Source: Sphingobacteriales bacterium | GTDB taxonomy: Bacteria; Bacteroidota; Bacteroidia; Chitinophagales; UBA2359 | NCBI GenBank assembly: GCA_016711285.1 | Contig: JADJTG010000002.1 | Location: 248,001 to 312,000, forward strand | Length of the DNA: 64,000 nt | Direction of reading: 5' to 3' | In this document: piece after piece, positions 10,248 through 23,074 of the stretch | Layout of the letters: each line of letters starts with the position of its first letter | Numbering within the stretch: position 1 is the stretch's first letter | Program-made: the position numbers and the translations under genes | The notes under the pieces: model-generated | Told to the model about the DNA's origin: nothing | The model's database searches: none | The model's input: only the letters and a program-made list of their open reading frames with translations

Positions 10248-11123
10248 ATGCCTTCTATTGTTCTTGTTACCGGAGCCAATGGTCAGTTGGGTCAGGAGTT
10301 GCAGAATATCGCTGCAAAATATCCGCAATATCGCTTTCATTTTGTGGCACGCCGCGATATAGACCTTTCTGATACGGCAGCCGTTGAATCTTTTTTTCAT
10401 CACACTCCTTTTGATGCGCTGATTCATTGTGCCGCCTACACACAAGTAGATAAAGCAGAAAGCGAAAGCGAATTGGCGTACCGAATCAACGGCGAAGCAT
10501 CTGCCGCTATTGCGCGGGCTTGTGCGCGGCGGGCTGCTCCTTTGTTGTATGTATCCACCGATTATGTATTTGACGGCACACACGGCAGTGCCAACGAGCC
10601 TTTTTCGGTGTGCAACCCTTTGAACGTATATGGCAGCAGCAAGCGAACCGGCGAACTGGCTGTATTGGAAAACAATCCGTGTACATTGGTGGTGCGCACT
10701 TCGTGGGTGTATTCGGTGTTTGGCAATAATTTTGTAAAAAGCATGCTCCGCTTGGGCAAAGAACGCCCCGCCCTCCATATCGTAAGCGACCAAATCAGTG
10801 CGCCCACTTATGCTGCCGATTTAGCGGTGGCACTTTTGCAGTTGTTGGAAAAAAAAGCATTATACGAGCAGGGAAATATTGTGCATTTCAGCAATGCCGG
10901 CGTGGCTTCGTGGTACGATTTCGCCGATGAGATTATGCGCCAAAGCGGTATTCCTTGTCCGGTAAATCCCATCAAAAGCAGCGAGTTTCCGACCGCCGCC
11001 ACGCGCCCTTTGTTCAGTTTGCTGTCGTTAGATTCCTTGCGCAAAGATTTTGGCATACACCCCACACACTGGAAAGATGCACTGATACGCTGCTTGGAGA
11101 TATTGAAGACAACAAATAATTAA
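10248..11123 (+). CDS. rfbD: dTDP-4-dehydrorhamnose reductase
   Basis: This extended short-chain dehydrogenase catalyses the last step of dTDP-L-rhamnose synthesis for cell-surface polysaccharide, using NAD(P)H in the cytoplasm. The nucleotide-binding loop VTGANGQLGQEL is at the N-terminus. HCAAYTQVDKAESE, STDYVFDG and the catalytic YGSSKRTGE follow, and SAPTYAADLA and RPLFSLL are typical substrate-domain motifs. At 291 residues it is full length. rfbA-C are not beside it here. The following gene is a membrane glycosyltransferase-like protein on the same strand after 65 bases. Confidence 0.93.
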   Translation: MPSIVLVTGANGQLGQELQNIAAKYPQYRFHFVARRDIDLSDTAAVESFFHHTPFDALIHCAAYTQVDKAESESELAYRINGEASAAIARACARRAAPLLYVSTDYVFDGTHGSANEPFSVCNPLNVYGSSKRTGELAVLENNPCTLVVRTSWVYSVFGNNFVKSMLRLGKERPALHIVSDQISAPTYAADLAVALLQLLEKKALYEQGNIVHFSNAGVASWYDFADEIMRQSGIPCPVNPIKSSEFPTAATRPLFSLLSLDSLRKDFGIHPTHWKDALIRCLEILKTTNN

Positions 11124-11188
11124 CTTTTTATAAATAATTGATAATAAAAATTTTATACCATTTCAAATAAATCAATTCTTTACATATA

Positions 11189-12676
11189 GTGTCTTCCGGT
11201 GTCCGTTGCAAATTTTCACCGATACCTGTATCGTGGAATATTACACAAAAAAAACTATTGGCGATAGCCTTTGCTTTTTATGTGTTGCTGACGCTTTTGT
11301 GTTTAAATATTCCTTTTTTTTGGGATAATGTATTGTTGAGTTCAAAGTTTGGACAATGGTATCACGAGCAAGGTTTCGGGTATTTGCTGCTGCCGCCCGA
11401 TTTAGACTGCGGACACCCGCCGTTTTGGGGTTATTACATGGCGGCGTGGTGGAAAATTTTCGGCAAAACCTTAGCTGTGAGCCATATCGCCGTGCTGCCC
11501 TTTCTGTTGTTGTTGGCGGTACAGTGGTTGCGGTTTTCGGCATATTTTTTACCTCAAAATTTACAATTTTTTGGTCTGCTGATTTTACTCACCGAACCTA
11601 CACTTTTGGCTCAAAGTGCAATGGTTAATACCGAAATCCCTTTGTGTGCGGCTTATTTTTGGGGGTTAAATGCTATTTTGAGGCAAAAAAACGCGCCTTT
11701 GTATGTCGCCTGCCTACTGATGGCACTGATTAATTTCAGGGGAGTAATTTTGTGTGTGTTCCTCTTTGTGAGCCAGTTGATTTTTTTGTACCAGTCGCGT
11801 ACTTTTCAATGGCGGCGTTTATTCGGCGTTTTATTACCCTATTTGCCTGCTGCTGCGGCTACCATTGCGTACAATGCCTATCATTGGCAGCAGCGCGGGT
11901 GGTTTTTATTCAACAGTGCCTCCACTTCCTGGGGAGGGCACTATACATGGAACGGAGCGGCTACCATATTGCGGCAGTCGGTAGTTTTAGTGTGGCGTTT
12001 TTTGGATTACGGGCGCATAGCGTTCTGGATATTGGGGTTGTATTTTTTGTATCGTTTCCTGCGCCGCCGCTTACACATCAGCTCTGCCGCTTGCTTTCTG
12101 ATGTGGATTTTTTTCGCTCCTATGTTCTTATTTGCACTTATCAATATCACCCGCAGTAATCCCATTATTCCGCGTTATTTTATACCGTTTTTTTTGTTGT
12201 GGGCACTGCTGATGTTACATTTTTTACCACAAATCCGCCATACGGTATTGCGCACTTTCTTCTTGATTTTCATTGTTGTATTGCCGTTAAGTGGTCATTT
12301 TTGGATATATCCACCTACTATATCCAAAGCGTGGGACGGGCATTTGGCGTATATACCTTTTTTTGACGCAGAAGAAAAAATGTATGATTATATTATACGC
12401 CAAAAAAAAATATCACCGCAAGGCATCGGCACACAATTTCCATTGATGAATACAAAAAAAGCCACACATTTACAAACGGATACTCTGCGTTATGCCGATT
12501 TTAAAGAAAAAAACCTACAACATTTTCGTTATATTTTATACTCCAATGTTATCAATGAATTTAGCGATGAAGAATTAGAAATACTTTTTAATTCATGGAA
12601 GGCGGTACAACATTTTGAAAAAGGCTCTGTAAAGCTTACTTTATACGAAAATCCTGATTCACTGCTGCTGCCCTAA
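11189..12676 (+). CDS. Multi-pass membrane protein, GT-C glycosyltransferase (ArnT/PMT-like)
   Basis: The 495-residue integral membrane protein has about ten hydrophobic helices. An early acidic loop motif between the first two helices (NVLLSSKFGQWYHEQG then LDCGHPPFWGYYMAAWW) resembles the Asp/Glu-containing first loop of family 39-type GT-C enzymes, which transfer sugars from polyprenyl phosphates. NTEIPLCAAYFWGL follows. The C-terminal soluble part (after about residue 400) is unassigned. The start is GTG at 11189, the only start near the first helix. Following rfbD, it may act in surface glycan assembly. Confidence 0.6.
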   Translation: MSSGVRCKFSPIPVSWNITQKKLLAIAFAFYVLLTLLCLNIPFFWDNVLLSSKFGQWYHEQGFGYLLLPPDLDCGHPPFWGYYMAAWWKIFGKTLAVSHIAVLPFLLLLAVQWLRFSAYFLPQNLQFFGLLILLTEPTLLAQSAMVNTEIPLCAAYFWGLNAILRQKNAPLYVACLLMALINFRGVILCVFLFVSQLIFLYQSRTFQWRRLFGVLLPYLPAAAATIAYNAYHWQQRGWFLFNSASTSWGGHYTWNGAATILRQSVVLVWRFLDYGRIAFWILGLYFLYRFLRRRLHISSAACFLMWIFFAPMFLFALINITRSNPIIPRYFIPFFLLWALLMLHFLPQIRHTVLRTFFLIFIVVLPLSGHFWIYPPTISKAWDGHLAYIPFFDAEEKMYDYIIRQKKISPQGIGTQFPLMNTKKATHLQTDTLRYADFKEKNLQHFRYILYSNVINEFSDEELEILFNSWKAVQHFEKGSVKLTLYENPDSLLLP

Positions 12677-12717
12677 AATTTGGCGTAGTCTTTTTACAGG
12701 CTCCATTCCCATTCAAA

Positions 12718-12747
12718 GTGGCTGATATTCGTAACAATATCAGCCAC
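12718..12747. repeat. Perfect inverted repeat, possible terminator
   Basis: The arms GTGGCTGATATT and AATATCAGCCAC surround six bases, 41 bases after the stop of the glycosyltransferase gene. There is no T-run, so a terminator role is uncertain. Confidence 0.5.
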
Positions 12748-12860
12748 ATCATTACAGAATAGAAAACTTTATACACTGTGTCATTTAGAGATATTGATTT
12801 AGTATTAATCGGTATATATAAGGGATATGTTTAAAAATCTTTTCTTTAAATATCAAAAAA

Positions 12861-12928
12861 AATTGTATCCCCTTGGCATTTTCTACATTTTTATCGAATA
12901 AAAACGTATTGTCAAAAGGGATACAATT
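12861..12928 (-). terminator. Likely terminator of the giant adhesin gene
   Basis: The arms AATTGTATCCCCTT and AAGGGATACAATT (one bulge) are separated by about 40 bases. On the minus strand the stem is followed by a run of eight T. It lies about 30 bases past the stop codon at 12955. Nothing else was found in 12677-12954. Confidence 0.55.
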
Positions 12929-12954
12929 AATGTGTGTGTATCTGTAATATAAGG

Positions 12955-15900
12955 CTAACGTACCAAAGTCACATTGCCTTTATAGGTTTTCTTTTCGCCA
13001 TCATCAAAAGTAACATTGCAATAATAAACGAAAACCTCCATATCGTTTTCATCGGTTGCTGTGTAGCCGTTCCAGCCGATACTAATGTCGTTGCTGCTGA
13101 ATACTAAATTACCCCAACGATTGTATATCATCATATTAAACTCGCTGAGGGGGTAATTGCTCAAAGCACGGAATATATCATTTACATTGTCGTTGTTCGG
13201 GCTGAAAGCGGTAGGGATATAAATTTCCTTAGTCGGAGGAATTTCGGGACACAAATAATTGAGACTCAATATTTCATTAAAACAAGCATTGGCAGCGTAG
13301 GTAATGTTGTATTGCACCACTCCTGTATCGCCTGCCGCTACTTGAGGCGGCGTACCTACGATAGATATTTGATATTGCGCACACGATGACGACAACTGCG
13401 GCAGTTGGCATTGTCCGTCTCCACTGATGAGCAATTCGTTGTTAAACGCAGGATAAACAGACACCTGCGCCACTGATATTGTTTGCGGAGCATTGCCCGC
13501 CGGTACCAAACAGGTAAATTTCAAAGAAACATTGAGTATTTCCGGCTCACAATTAGTATTGGTGGTTTGTGTATAGCTAAAATCAGCAGCAGTAGCTCCG
13601 CTTACTTCTACTCCGTTGATATACCATTGCAGGCTATAATCTGTGCCTAATTGCGCCGTAGCAGGCAGCACCGACACGAGGTCGTTTAAAATGATCGCCT
13701 CGCCCGAACACAAAGTAATATTTTGTAAATCAATATCGGCTAACTGAGGACACACCTCGCCGCAACTGTAAAATACGTCTATCTCTTCACTGAAACAATT
13801 GTTGCCGCTAAAAGTAACCGTCCAAGTGTTGATACCGCTTTCGCCGGCTTGTACTGTTCCGCTAATGTTGGAAGATGCCGCCGTGAGGATATAATTAGCG
13901 CAAGTGCTGATGAGTGAAGAGGCTTCGCAGTCGCCTTCTGTTTCTGTGAGCAGAGCCGCATCAAAATCGGGATACAAAGTAAGTGTGATTGTTCCGGCGG
14001 ACAACAAGGAAGCAGGCGGCACACTGCAAGGTAAAGCAGCAAAAAGTGTCACAGTTTCTACCTCGCAATTATCGCCGCCCGAATGTTGCCAGTCAGCAGC
14101 AGTGACAGGTGTAGTCAAAGCGGCATTGCTAAACCACTGCACTGCTCCCGCCGTATTATCGGGGTCATCAAAAACAAGATTAGCGGCGGCGGCAAGCAAA
14201 TCGGGGGCTGTACCACTACACAGCGACACGTCTTCGCTGATAGGTGTAGTAACAGAAGGGCAAGTGGCACAAGTGAGGGGTATATTATAATCGTAGCTGT
14301 AATTCTCTGACCAACAACCCGAACTTTCATAAGTCACCTGCCAAACAGCCGTACCGCTATCTCCGGCGTTTACGCTGCTGGGTACATCAACGGGCGTAAT
14401 AATATAATTGTTGCAAGTGCTGTTTAATTGCGGCACTTGACAAGCAACTTGTACTTCCTGCAAAACATTTTGGTTGTAATCAGGATATATAATTGTAGTA
14501 CCTGCATCTAATGTTTGCGGCGGAGCACCCGGATTCAAACAAGTATATTGTAAAGAAAACTGTAATGCCGATGTTTCGCAATCGGTATTGGTGACAATAG
14601 CCGCATATTGCAAACCATTCGCCAAAGGAATAGGAAAATTACCCTGATACCACTGCAAACTATAATCTATACCTGCTATTGCATTTGCCGGACTAATAGC
14701 AGCCGTCATCGTTATGGTTTCGCCGCTACACGCTGTAGCAGGAGCAGCTACACTGATGCTCACCACCGGACATACTTCGCCACAGGTATAGGGAGCGGTA
14801 TAATTTTCTTCAAAACAACTCTGTCCGTTTACGCCGTCATTGTAGGTAATAGTCCAGTTAAAATTCCCCGATTCACCGTTTTGAATGTCATCATCGTTAT
14901 TCGGCGAAGGCGTAATGATGTAATTAGGGCAAGTTGTATTTAAAGTAGGGGCTTCACAATCATTGCCGCTTTGAGCTGTCAAAAGCGAAGCATCGTACTC
15001 AGGAAACAGCAAACAAGTAACAGAACCCGCCGGAATAATACTTTGCGGTGTATTTTCACATACCAAACCTGCATACAAAGTTATATTCTCTGTATTACAA
15101 GTATTATTGCCGGAATGTAAATAATCGGAAATAGTGACAACATTATTCAAGGCAGCATCGCTGTAAAAAATAATATTTCCGGCTAAATTATCAGGATCAT
15201 TGTATTGAATTTGATTGCTCAATGTTGCAAAGTCGGGAGCAGCACCGTAGCAAAGTTCAACAGATGTGTTTAATGATTGTGTAATAACAGGGCAAAGCGG
15301 AATAGCGGCACAACTGTAATTTACATTATAAGTTTCCGTCCAGCAAGTGCTGTTGTTGTAAGTAATTTGCCAAGTCGCCGTTCCATTATCGCCTGCCAAT
15401 ACCTGTGCGGGCACATTAGTGGCAGTAATGCTGTAATTATTGCAAGAACTTGTAATTTGAGGAACGGCACAAAGCGGCGCATTTTCCGAAATGAAATCAG
15501 CATTGTAATCAGGATATAAAGTGAGCAACACCGAACCCGCTGCCAGTACCGTTGGCGTAGCTACATTACATTCTAAACCCGCATACAGCGTTACATTTTG
15601 AGGCGCACAGCCATCTCCCGAATAAGTATAAGCGGCGGCAGTTGCTATGTTTGTCAAAGCATTATCTGTATAAAAATTGATAGTACCCGCCAGATTATCG
15701 GGGTCGTTGTATTGGATTTGGTTGCTCAATGCCGCAAAATCGGGGCTTTCGCCTATACACAAATTTATATTTCCATTTAATGGATTAGTGACAAGCGGAC
15801 AACCCGGAACAAAAGGACAATCATAAGCAACACTGTACGTTTCCGTCCAGCAATTATTATTGTTGTAAGTAATTTGCCAAGTCGCTGTTCCATTATCACC

Positions 15901-18900
15901 CGCCAATACCTGTGCGGGTACATTAGTGGCAGTAATGCTGTAATTATTGCAAGAACTTGTAATTTGAGGAACGGCACAAAGCGGCGCATTTTCCGAAATA
16001 AAATCAGCATTGTAATTGGGATATAAAGTGAGCAACACCGAACCCGCCGCCAGCACAGTGGGTGTAGTAGCATTGCATTGTAAACCCGCATACAGCGTTA
16101 CATTTTGAGGTGCACAGCCATCTCCCGAATAAGTATAAGCGGCGGCAGTTGCTATGTTTGTCAAAGCATTATCTGTATAAAAATTGATAGTACCCGCCAG
16201 ATTATCGGGGTCGTTGTATTGGATTTGGTTGCTCAATGCCGCAAAATCGGGGCTTTCGCCTATACACAAATTTATATTTCCATTTAATGGATTAGTGACA
16301 AGCGGACAACCCGGAACAAAAGGACAATCATAAGCAACACTGTACGTTTCCGTCCAGCAATTATTATTGTTGTAAGTAATTTGCCAAGTCGCTGTTCCAT
16401 TATCACCCGCCAATACCTGTGCAGGTACATTGACTACATTAATAGAATAACTGCTGCAAGTAGCTTCAATTTGCGGAACGGTACAGGCGGTATTATATTC
16501 ATTAATAAATGCGGAGTCGTAATCAGGAAAAACATTTACCGTGCCTACATTAAAAGTCTGAGCAGGCGCACCCGGATTGAGGCAAGTAAATAATAATTCA
16601 AAAGTATAAGCAGTAAAATTACAACCGCTTGCTGTAAGCGGCACTTGATAAGTTAAGTCATTAGCTCCGGCAACAGGTTGTCCGTTTTGCAGCCATTGTA
16701 CTTCAAAATCAGTACCCAAAACCGCACCTGACGGCACTACCTCTGCAGACAGAGACAGGATTTCGCCATTGCACAAAGAAATAGGAATACTGCCCAACGA
16801 CACCGTAGGACAAACCGCACCGCATACAAAAGGTACAGAATCCTGCACCGAAAAACAATCAGAACCATTATAAGTAATGGTCCAGTTCCAAAAACCACTA
16901 TTGCCGGGTATAGTGGTATTGTTACTGTTGCCGACATCCGGCGTAAGAACATATTGATTACAGGTGCTGCTCAATATCGGATTGGCACAATCACCAGCAT
17001 TTTTTTGAATAAAACTCGCATTGAACGAAGGATAAACAGTAATTGCTACCTGTCCAGCCGCTATGGGTGTGGGTGTAGCCGAAAAACATGTAATTCCGGC
17101 GTATATTGTCACTTGCAAGGGGTCGCAGGCGGTATTTGCCAATAAAGCGGGCGCGAACGGTGTCGTTAAAGTGGCATCGGAATACCACTGTACGGAAGTG
17201 GTGAGGTTGGCAGGGTCTGTGAATTGTATCTGTGCTGCCAATGTTGCTAAATCAGGTTGTTCGCCATTGCACAAAGTGAGCGTTCCGGCGGCAGGTGTGG
17301 TGACAGTGGGGCAAGCACAGGCATAATCTATACTTACATCTTCTGTCCAACAATCGCTGCCACTATAAGAAATCTGCCATACAGCCGTTCCGCTTTCATC
17401 GGGCAATACGGCGGCAGGCACATTTTGTGGTACAATAAAATAATTATCGCAAGTGCCTGTTAAAGTGGGTACTGCACATACCGCATTATTTGTATTGATA
17501 AAATCAGCATTATAAGCAGGTGTTACTATCACGCTTCCGGCTGTTATATCGGTCGTTGTATTTTCTGGAAACAAACAATTAAATGCCAAAGTATAGTTGT
17601 GTGTTTCGGTATCACAAGTATTATTCATCGTATTTATATCATAAGCAGCGGTGGTTGCTCCGGCTCTCGGCACACCATTATCCAACCATTGCAAAGCATA
17701 ATCTTGCCCCAATACAGCATCGGCGGGGCTAATGACGGCAGATAAAGTAATTGTTTCGCCGCTACACACCGTTGTAGGAGGGGCTGCCGCCGTAGCAGTT
17801 GGGCAAGCCGGACATTCATAATCCTCGCTGATATTTTCGCTGAAACAATTACTACCGTTGTAAGTAATCGTCCAACTGTTAGTACCCGAAGAATTGGGTA
17901 ATACAACATTTACATTATTAGCATTGGGCGTGATGGTATAATTGTCGCAAGCACTCGTAAGTGTGGGGGCTTCGCAGTCGGCGGTATTACTCAAAGTAAC
18001 AAAAGTATCGTTGTATGCGGGATTTACAAGTACCGTACCTACATCAATACTTTGTGTTTCGGTAATCGGGAAAAGACAAGTAAACTGCAAAGTATAGATA
18101 TGTGTTTCGGGGTCACAATTTTCATTTTCCAAATCAATCACCTCCAATAAAGTATTTGCTCCGGCAATAGGCGCGCCGTTATCGTACCATTGTACTTCAT
18201 AATCCAAGCCAAAAATAGCGTTGGCAGGTGTAACAGTTGCTTGTAAGGTGATGCTTTCGCCACTACAAATATCCTGCGGCACGGAGCTTACACTCACTTC
18301 AGGGCAAGGCGGACACTGATACGGCAGCGTATAAACATTTGAAAAACAAGGATTGTCGTTCGGTCCGCCGTCAAATGAAATCGTCCAGCTGTTAGTACCC
18401 GAAGTGCCGGGTTCAAATTGTGTGATGTTGGCGGGGTCGGGCGTAATGATATAATTATCGCAATTAACCGTAATACTCGGCACCGTACATTCTCCGGCAG
18501 CCGAAGGGGTGATAAAAGAGACATCATAATCGGGGTACATCACCAATTGCAATGATCCTGCCGGAATGAGTTCATTTTGCAAGCTACAGCGCAAACCGAT
18601 ATATAAAGTGATACTTTCGGCTTCGCAATTATCTGCTCCCGAATGTTGAAAACTGCTTTCGCTGCCTGCTACCTGTGTAAGCGCAGCATTGGTAAACCAC
18701 AAATATTCAATGCCTGTATTGTCAATATCGCTGCTGTCTATCATTGCTTCATAATCCGAAAAATCAAAAACCGAAGTGCTGCACAATGCCAGCGTTTCGT
18801 CAAGTGGCGTATTTATCAAAGGGCATACCGGAATATAGGGGCAGTAATAATCAACCGGATAAGTTTCTGTCCAGCAAGTCGGTGCATCGCCATATTGAAT

Positions 18901-21900
18901 CTGGAATACGGCTACGCCCGTATCGCCGGGTTCTACACTTGTGGGTACATCAACGGGAGCGATGAGGTATTCGCTGCAACTGCTCAATAATTGCGGTACT
19001 TCACATTCGGCAGTATCAATGCTCATCAATGTTGCATCATAAGGCGGATAAATAGTAACTTGCAACACACCGGCGGGCAACAAAAGCGTATCAATTCCGG
19101 CAGCCGCACATTGGTAAGCCACATATAATGTATCTTTAAAAGCCGTACAGTTGTCGCCGTTATATCCGTAATTATTTGGAAAAGGTTGTGTATAGGCAGC
19201 ATCTAAAAACCAAGCATAACCGCCATAAGTGACATCATCGCCGCCTATGGGGTCGGGCAAGAGATTAGAAATAGCTCCTAAATTTAAAACATCGTCGGCA
19301 CAAATGGCTATATCATCATTGTAATTATTTGGAATAGTGGGGCAAGTGCAAGTATAAAAAGTAGAAACTTCATATACCTCATTCCAACAACTTTGACCTG
19401 TGGTGTCGCTGTAAGAAATTTCCCACACATAATCGCCTGCACCTATGGCATCGGGCGAAGCAACCAAAGTAGCTGTATAATTGTCGCAATTGACTTCAAT
19501 AGTGGGAGCTTCGCATAAAAAGTAAGGAGCCACTTCAATAAAGTCGGGGTCGTATTCGGGATAAATAGTAACAGTGTCGGCGTTGAGCGTAATGGTGGAA
19601 TTTCCGGGCTTAATACAAGTATATGTTACTGAATACCAATCTGTTACAGGATCACAACCTACAGCATTGAAAGTAGCTACATATTTCAGAGCCGTAGCTC
19701 CGGCGATGGCAGTACCGTTTTTATACCACTGCACAGAATAATCACTGTTGATGATAGCCGTATCTTCAATAGTGCTCACGGTAGTTTTGAGTGTAATAGT
19801 GTCGCCGTTGCACGCTGTTGCTGGAACGCTGTTGAGCAAATCAAATTCTTCGCATATCGGCGGGCACTCGTAAGGCACTGAAAAAGGCTCGTTAAAACAT
19901 TCATCTCCGGTTAGATTATATTGTACCACATTAAATAAATAGTCGCCCGACTCTCCGGGTTTAATGTCATCAGGATTGCTGTCGTCTGCCTCTATTGTCC
20001 AGCCCAAACATTGCGACACCACATTCGGCGGAAAATTATCGCAATCGCCTTCATTGAGTACAGTTATCAAAGACTCATCATAAGAAGGAAAGGTGCTGAT
20101 AGTGAGCGTACCCGCAAAATAAGGACCACTCACAAAACCGTCCAGCGTACAATAAAACCCGACATACAAAGTAATATTTTCGGGGCTGCACGAACCCGGA
20201 TTGGGGTGTGTAAAACTATTGGTTGGATTAAAAGGGGCTTCGGCAAAAGTATCTACAGGCATCGTAAGGCTTTCATTTTCAAACCAAGCGAAGCCATTAA
20301 AACAAGGCTCTCCTATCAATTCCACGCAATTATCATAAATTTGAATACCACTTTCATATTGCAACAAGTCAATAACATTACCGCTACAATTTTCTACAAA
20401 TTCTTCTATCCCTTTCAACAAAGCCGTACAAGTCGGCTCCTCGGGCCAATTCTAATCTACCGAATAAGTTTCTTCCAAACAATCGCTGCCTGCCATTGTT
20501 ATAACCCATTGAGCCGTGCCGCTTTCGCCGGGTCCCACACTCGGCGGCACCGTACCCGGAACCGGCGTAGCCACTAATTGTGTACCTGCCGCTCCACAAT
20601 CAAATTCTATATTGGGCGGTTCACATTCGTTGTTGGTAATATTGAGCAAATTGGTCCAGGCTCCCGAAGAAATACTGCTCGGATAAATGGTCATTTGTAA
20701 TTCGCCCGCCGGAATCGCTTCGGGTGTAAGCGTGCAGATAATCCCTAAATAAATGGTGGTTTCTTCGGGGTTGCAATAGTTGCCGTTGTATTGGTATGCG
20801 CTAAAATTAACAGGAGTGGCAAGTGCAGCATCGCTATACCATTGAAAATCGGAAAAAGTATCATCGGGGTCAATGATACTACCGGAGGCTTGTGTTTCGT
20901 AATCAGCCAATACGGGTGCTTCGTTGGAACAGATGCTCACACTGCCCATAAAAGGATTGGAGATAGTAGGGCAATCAGGGCAAGAAAAAGGGGCACTCTG
21001 TGTTTGTGGCGCAAAACAATTTTGACCATTGTAGGAAATTGTAAATGTAACCGTTCCGCTGGTACCCGGCGGCACGGCATCGCCCGGTTGCAAGCTGCTG
21101 CCGGTGCTGGCACTAATATCATAATTGGCACACAGCGAAGTAAGTGTAGGAACTACGCATTGTTCACCATCGTCGAGTTGCAAGAGCGAAGCATCAAAAT
21201 CGGGATAAATTGAAAGTGTTACCTGACCCGCCTGACTTACGGTATTGTTCAAATTACATTTAATCCCTAAATATAAAGTCACTAAACCCGGATTACAATT
21301 CTCGTTGGTACTGACCGTATATCCTGCGGGCAAAGCCGTAGAGAGGTTGGGGTTGAGATACCATTGAAAACCACCAAACTGCGAAAAAGCATCAGTATAA
21401 CTCACTTGCGAGGTCAAACTCGCCAAACTCGGTGCATCGCCTTCGCAAAGGTCTTGGGTAGCATTAAGGGCATTGGTCACTTGCGGACACTGTGCACACT
21501 CTTCGGGAGCAGGGTCGGGTCCGTCCTGACAACTGCAAGTAGCGGCATTCCACGTTTCCACACCATTGGCACACACGCCATCATCGCAATCTAAAGCAGC
21601 CGTTAAAGTTAAAGTGATGATGGCGGTGTTAAAACAATTGGGGTCGCTGCTTGCCACCATAGCCACTATTGACCCCGGCGGTCCCACATAAGCAGCCGGA
21701 TTATTGATGGGATTAGTAGTGCCGGGTCCGGCAAAAAAGGACACTGCCCCGTTGCCGATGCTTGCGCTAAGGCTACTCAGGTTATAAGTACCCACGCCCG
21801 AACCCTGACTTGTTTCGCAACTTGACAAAGTTTGGTTAGTGGCGGTAGGTTTCGGAATGACGGTTAAGGTTACATTTACGGTTTTGGAGCAACCGTCGGC

Positions 21901-22950
21901 ACTGCTCACTTGCGCCACAATAGTACCTCCGCTTGTAGTATAAGATCCGGGATTACCGATAGGGTTACTCATACCCGGTCCTTGATACCAGTTCACCGTA
22001 CCGCCCGGCACACCTGCCGTCAGTGCGGCATTGAGTTGCAAAAGGTTAAAATTAGCATTTGCGCCGCCCGGATTATTGGAGCAAGCCGTAAGCGATTGCG
22101 GCTGCGGATTGGGGGTAGGGTTCACGGTTACAATTAAATTATCGGTCATAGGGTCGCACACATCATCATCTAATGTAACTGTAAAGCCCATAGTACCCGA
22201 AAAAGTAGGCGAAATAGTAAGTGTAGGGTTCTGTTGATTGGCATTGCCGCCAAGTGCAGCAGTACCGGCAGCAGAAGTGCTCGTCCAATGCCAAGTGGCT
22301 ACATCTTGCGGCACACCTGTATAAGAGGCAGTCAATTGCACCGTTCCTGCATTGTTACATATTTCAATATTGGGGCTGTTGTTGATAATTAAATTACATT
22401 CATTTAAAATATTGCAATTCGTTGCCCCTGCTCCTGCTGCGCCCAAATTGGTTTGGTCGGCGATTATTTGTGTGGGCTGATTAGAAAAATTCGTAATCAT
22501 CAACAAAAATATATCGCCTACTTGTCCGGTTACATTCACCACTTCTGTGGCTTGAGGATTATAGCTGCAATCTGCGGCACCGGGCAAAGAACCGCAATTA
22601 CTCAGAGCATTATTCAAATTGCTATACGGACCCCAGCAAGCAAAATCTACATCTACGTTGTTGGTATTGGTCATTGTAACAATGATGGGTCCCGATTCCG
22701 AAATTTCAAAATAAAACCAGGCGGCATTGGGCTGTGTAAAAAGCGTTTGCCAAGAGCCGCCGCCACACGAATAACTATTGCCCGAAGGCTGCATATTGCC
22801 GTTGTTTACGCCGGCAGGATAAGTGACACCTTCATCGCCGCAAAAAGGTGCTGCACCGGCACAAGAACCGTTTTGAGCTTGAAGAGAATAGATATTACTC
22901 AAAAACGCAATAAACAGACAATAAATAATAAAGTATAAATTTTTTCTCAT
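12955..22950 (-). CDS. Giant repeat adhesin with gliding-motility C-terminal domain, interrupted by one in-frame TAG
   Basis: One frame runs from 22950 to 12955 (about 3,330 codons) and is broken only by a TAG at 20452-20454. It encodes a secreted surface protein. The signal peptide is MRKNLYFIIYCLFIAFLSNIYS; then comes a Cys-containing N-terminal domain and PKD/Ig-like stretches. More than twenty divergent units of about 165-170 residues follow, each with patterns such as TLYAGLxC, LYPDYNADFI, CNNYxITPxN, WTITYNGSxCF and a closing YxCP. The C-terminus (IYIPTAFSPNNDNVNDIFRA...YNRWGNLVF...GNVTLVR) is the CHU_C gliding-motility-associated domain used by type IX secretion. At the TAG the unit end reads VD-stop-NWPEEP, where neighbours have YxCP, so the Tyr codon became TAG and the Cys codon TGG. 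Downstream an ATG (20421) gives a long open frame lacking a signal peptide. Confidence 0.85.
15334..16430 (-). repeat. Near-identical 507-bp tandem repeat inside the adhesin gene
   Basis: Bases from about 15334 to 15840 recur almost unchanged at about 15841-16347, with a third partial copy to about 16430. For example CACAGCCATCTCCCGAATAA occurs at both 15605 and 16112. The period of 507 bp equals 169 codons, one protein unit. Other units in the gene are far more diverged, so this is a recent duplication or gene conversion. Confidence 0.8.
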
Positions 22951-23074
22951 AAATAACAGGGTTAGGGTTTTAGGGTATCATTAAAATGTAAGCGAAAGTA
23001 ATAAATTTTCAAGGATTTTATCGTACTAATTTTTACTTTTATCCCGAATTGTACAAAATATATAAAAATATAAG

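Noticed and set aside
13779..22938. Many open frames antisense to or shifted within the adhesin gene
   Set aside because: They are shadows of the repetitive coding frame, recur with the same period, and lack independent signals.
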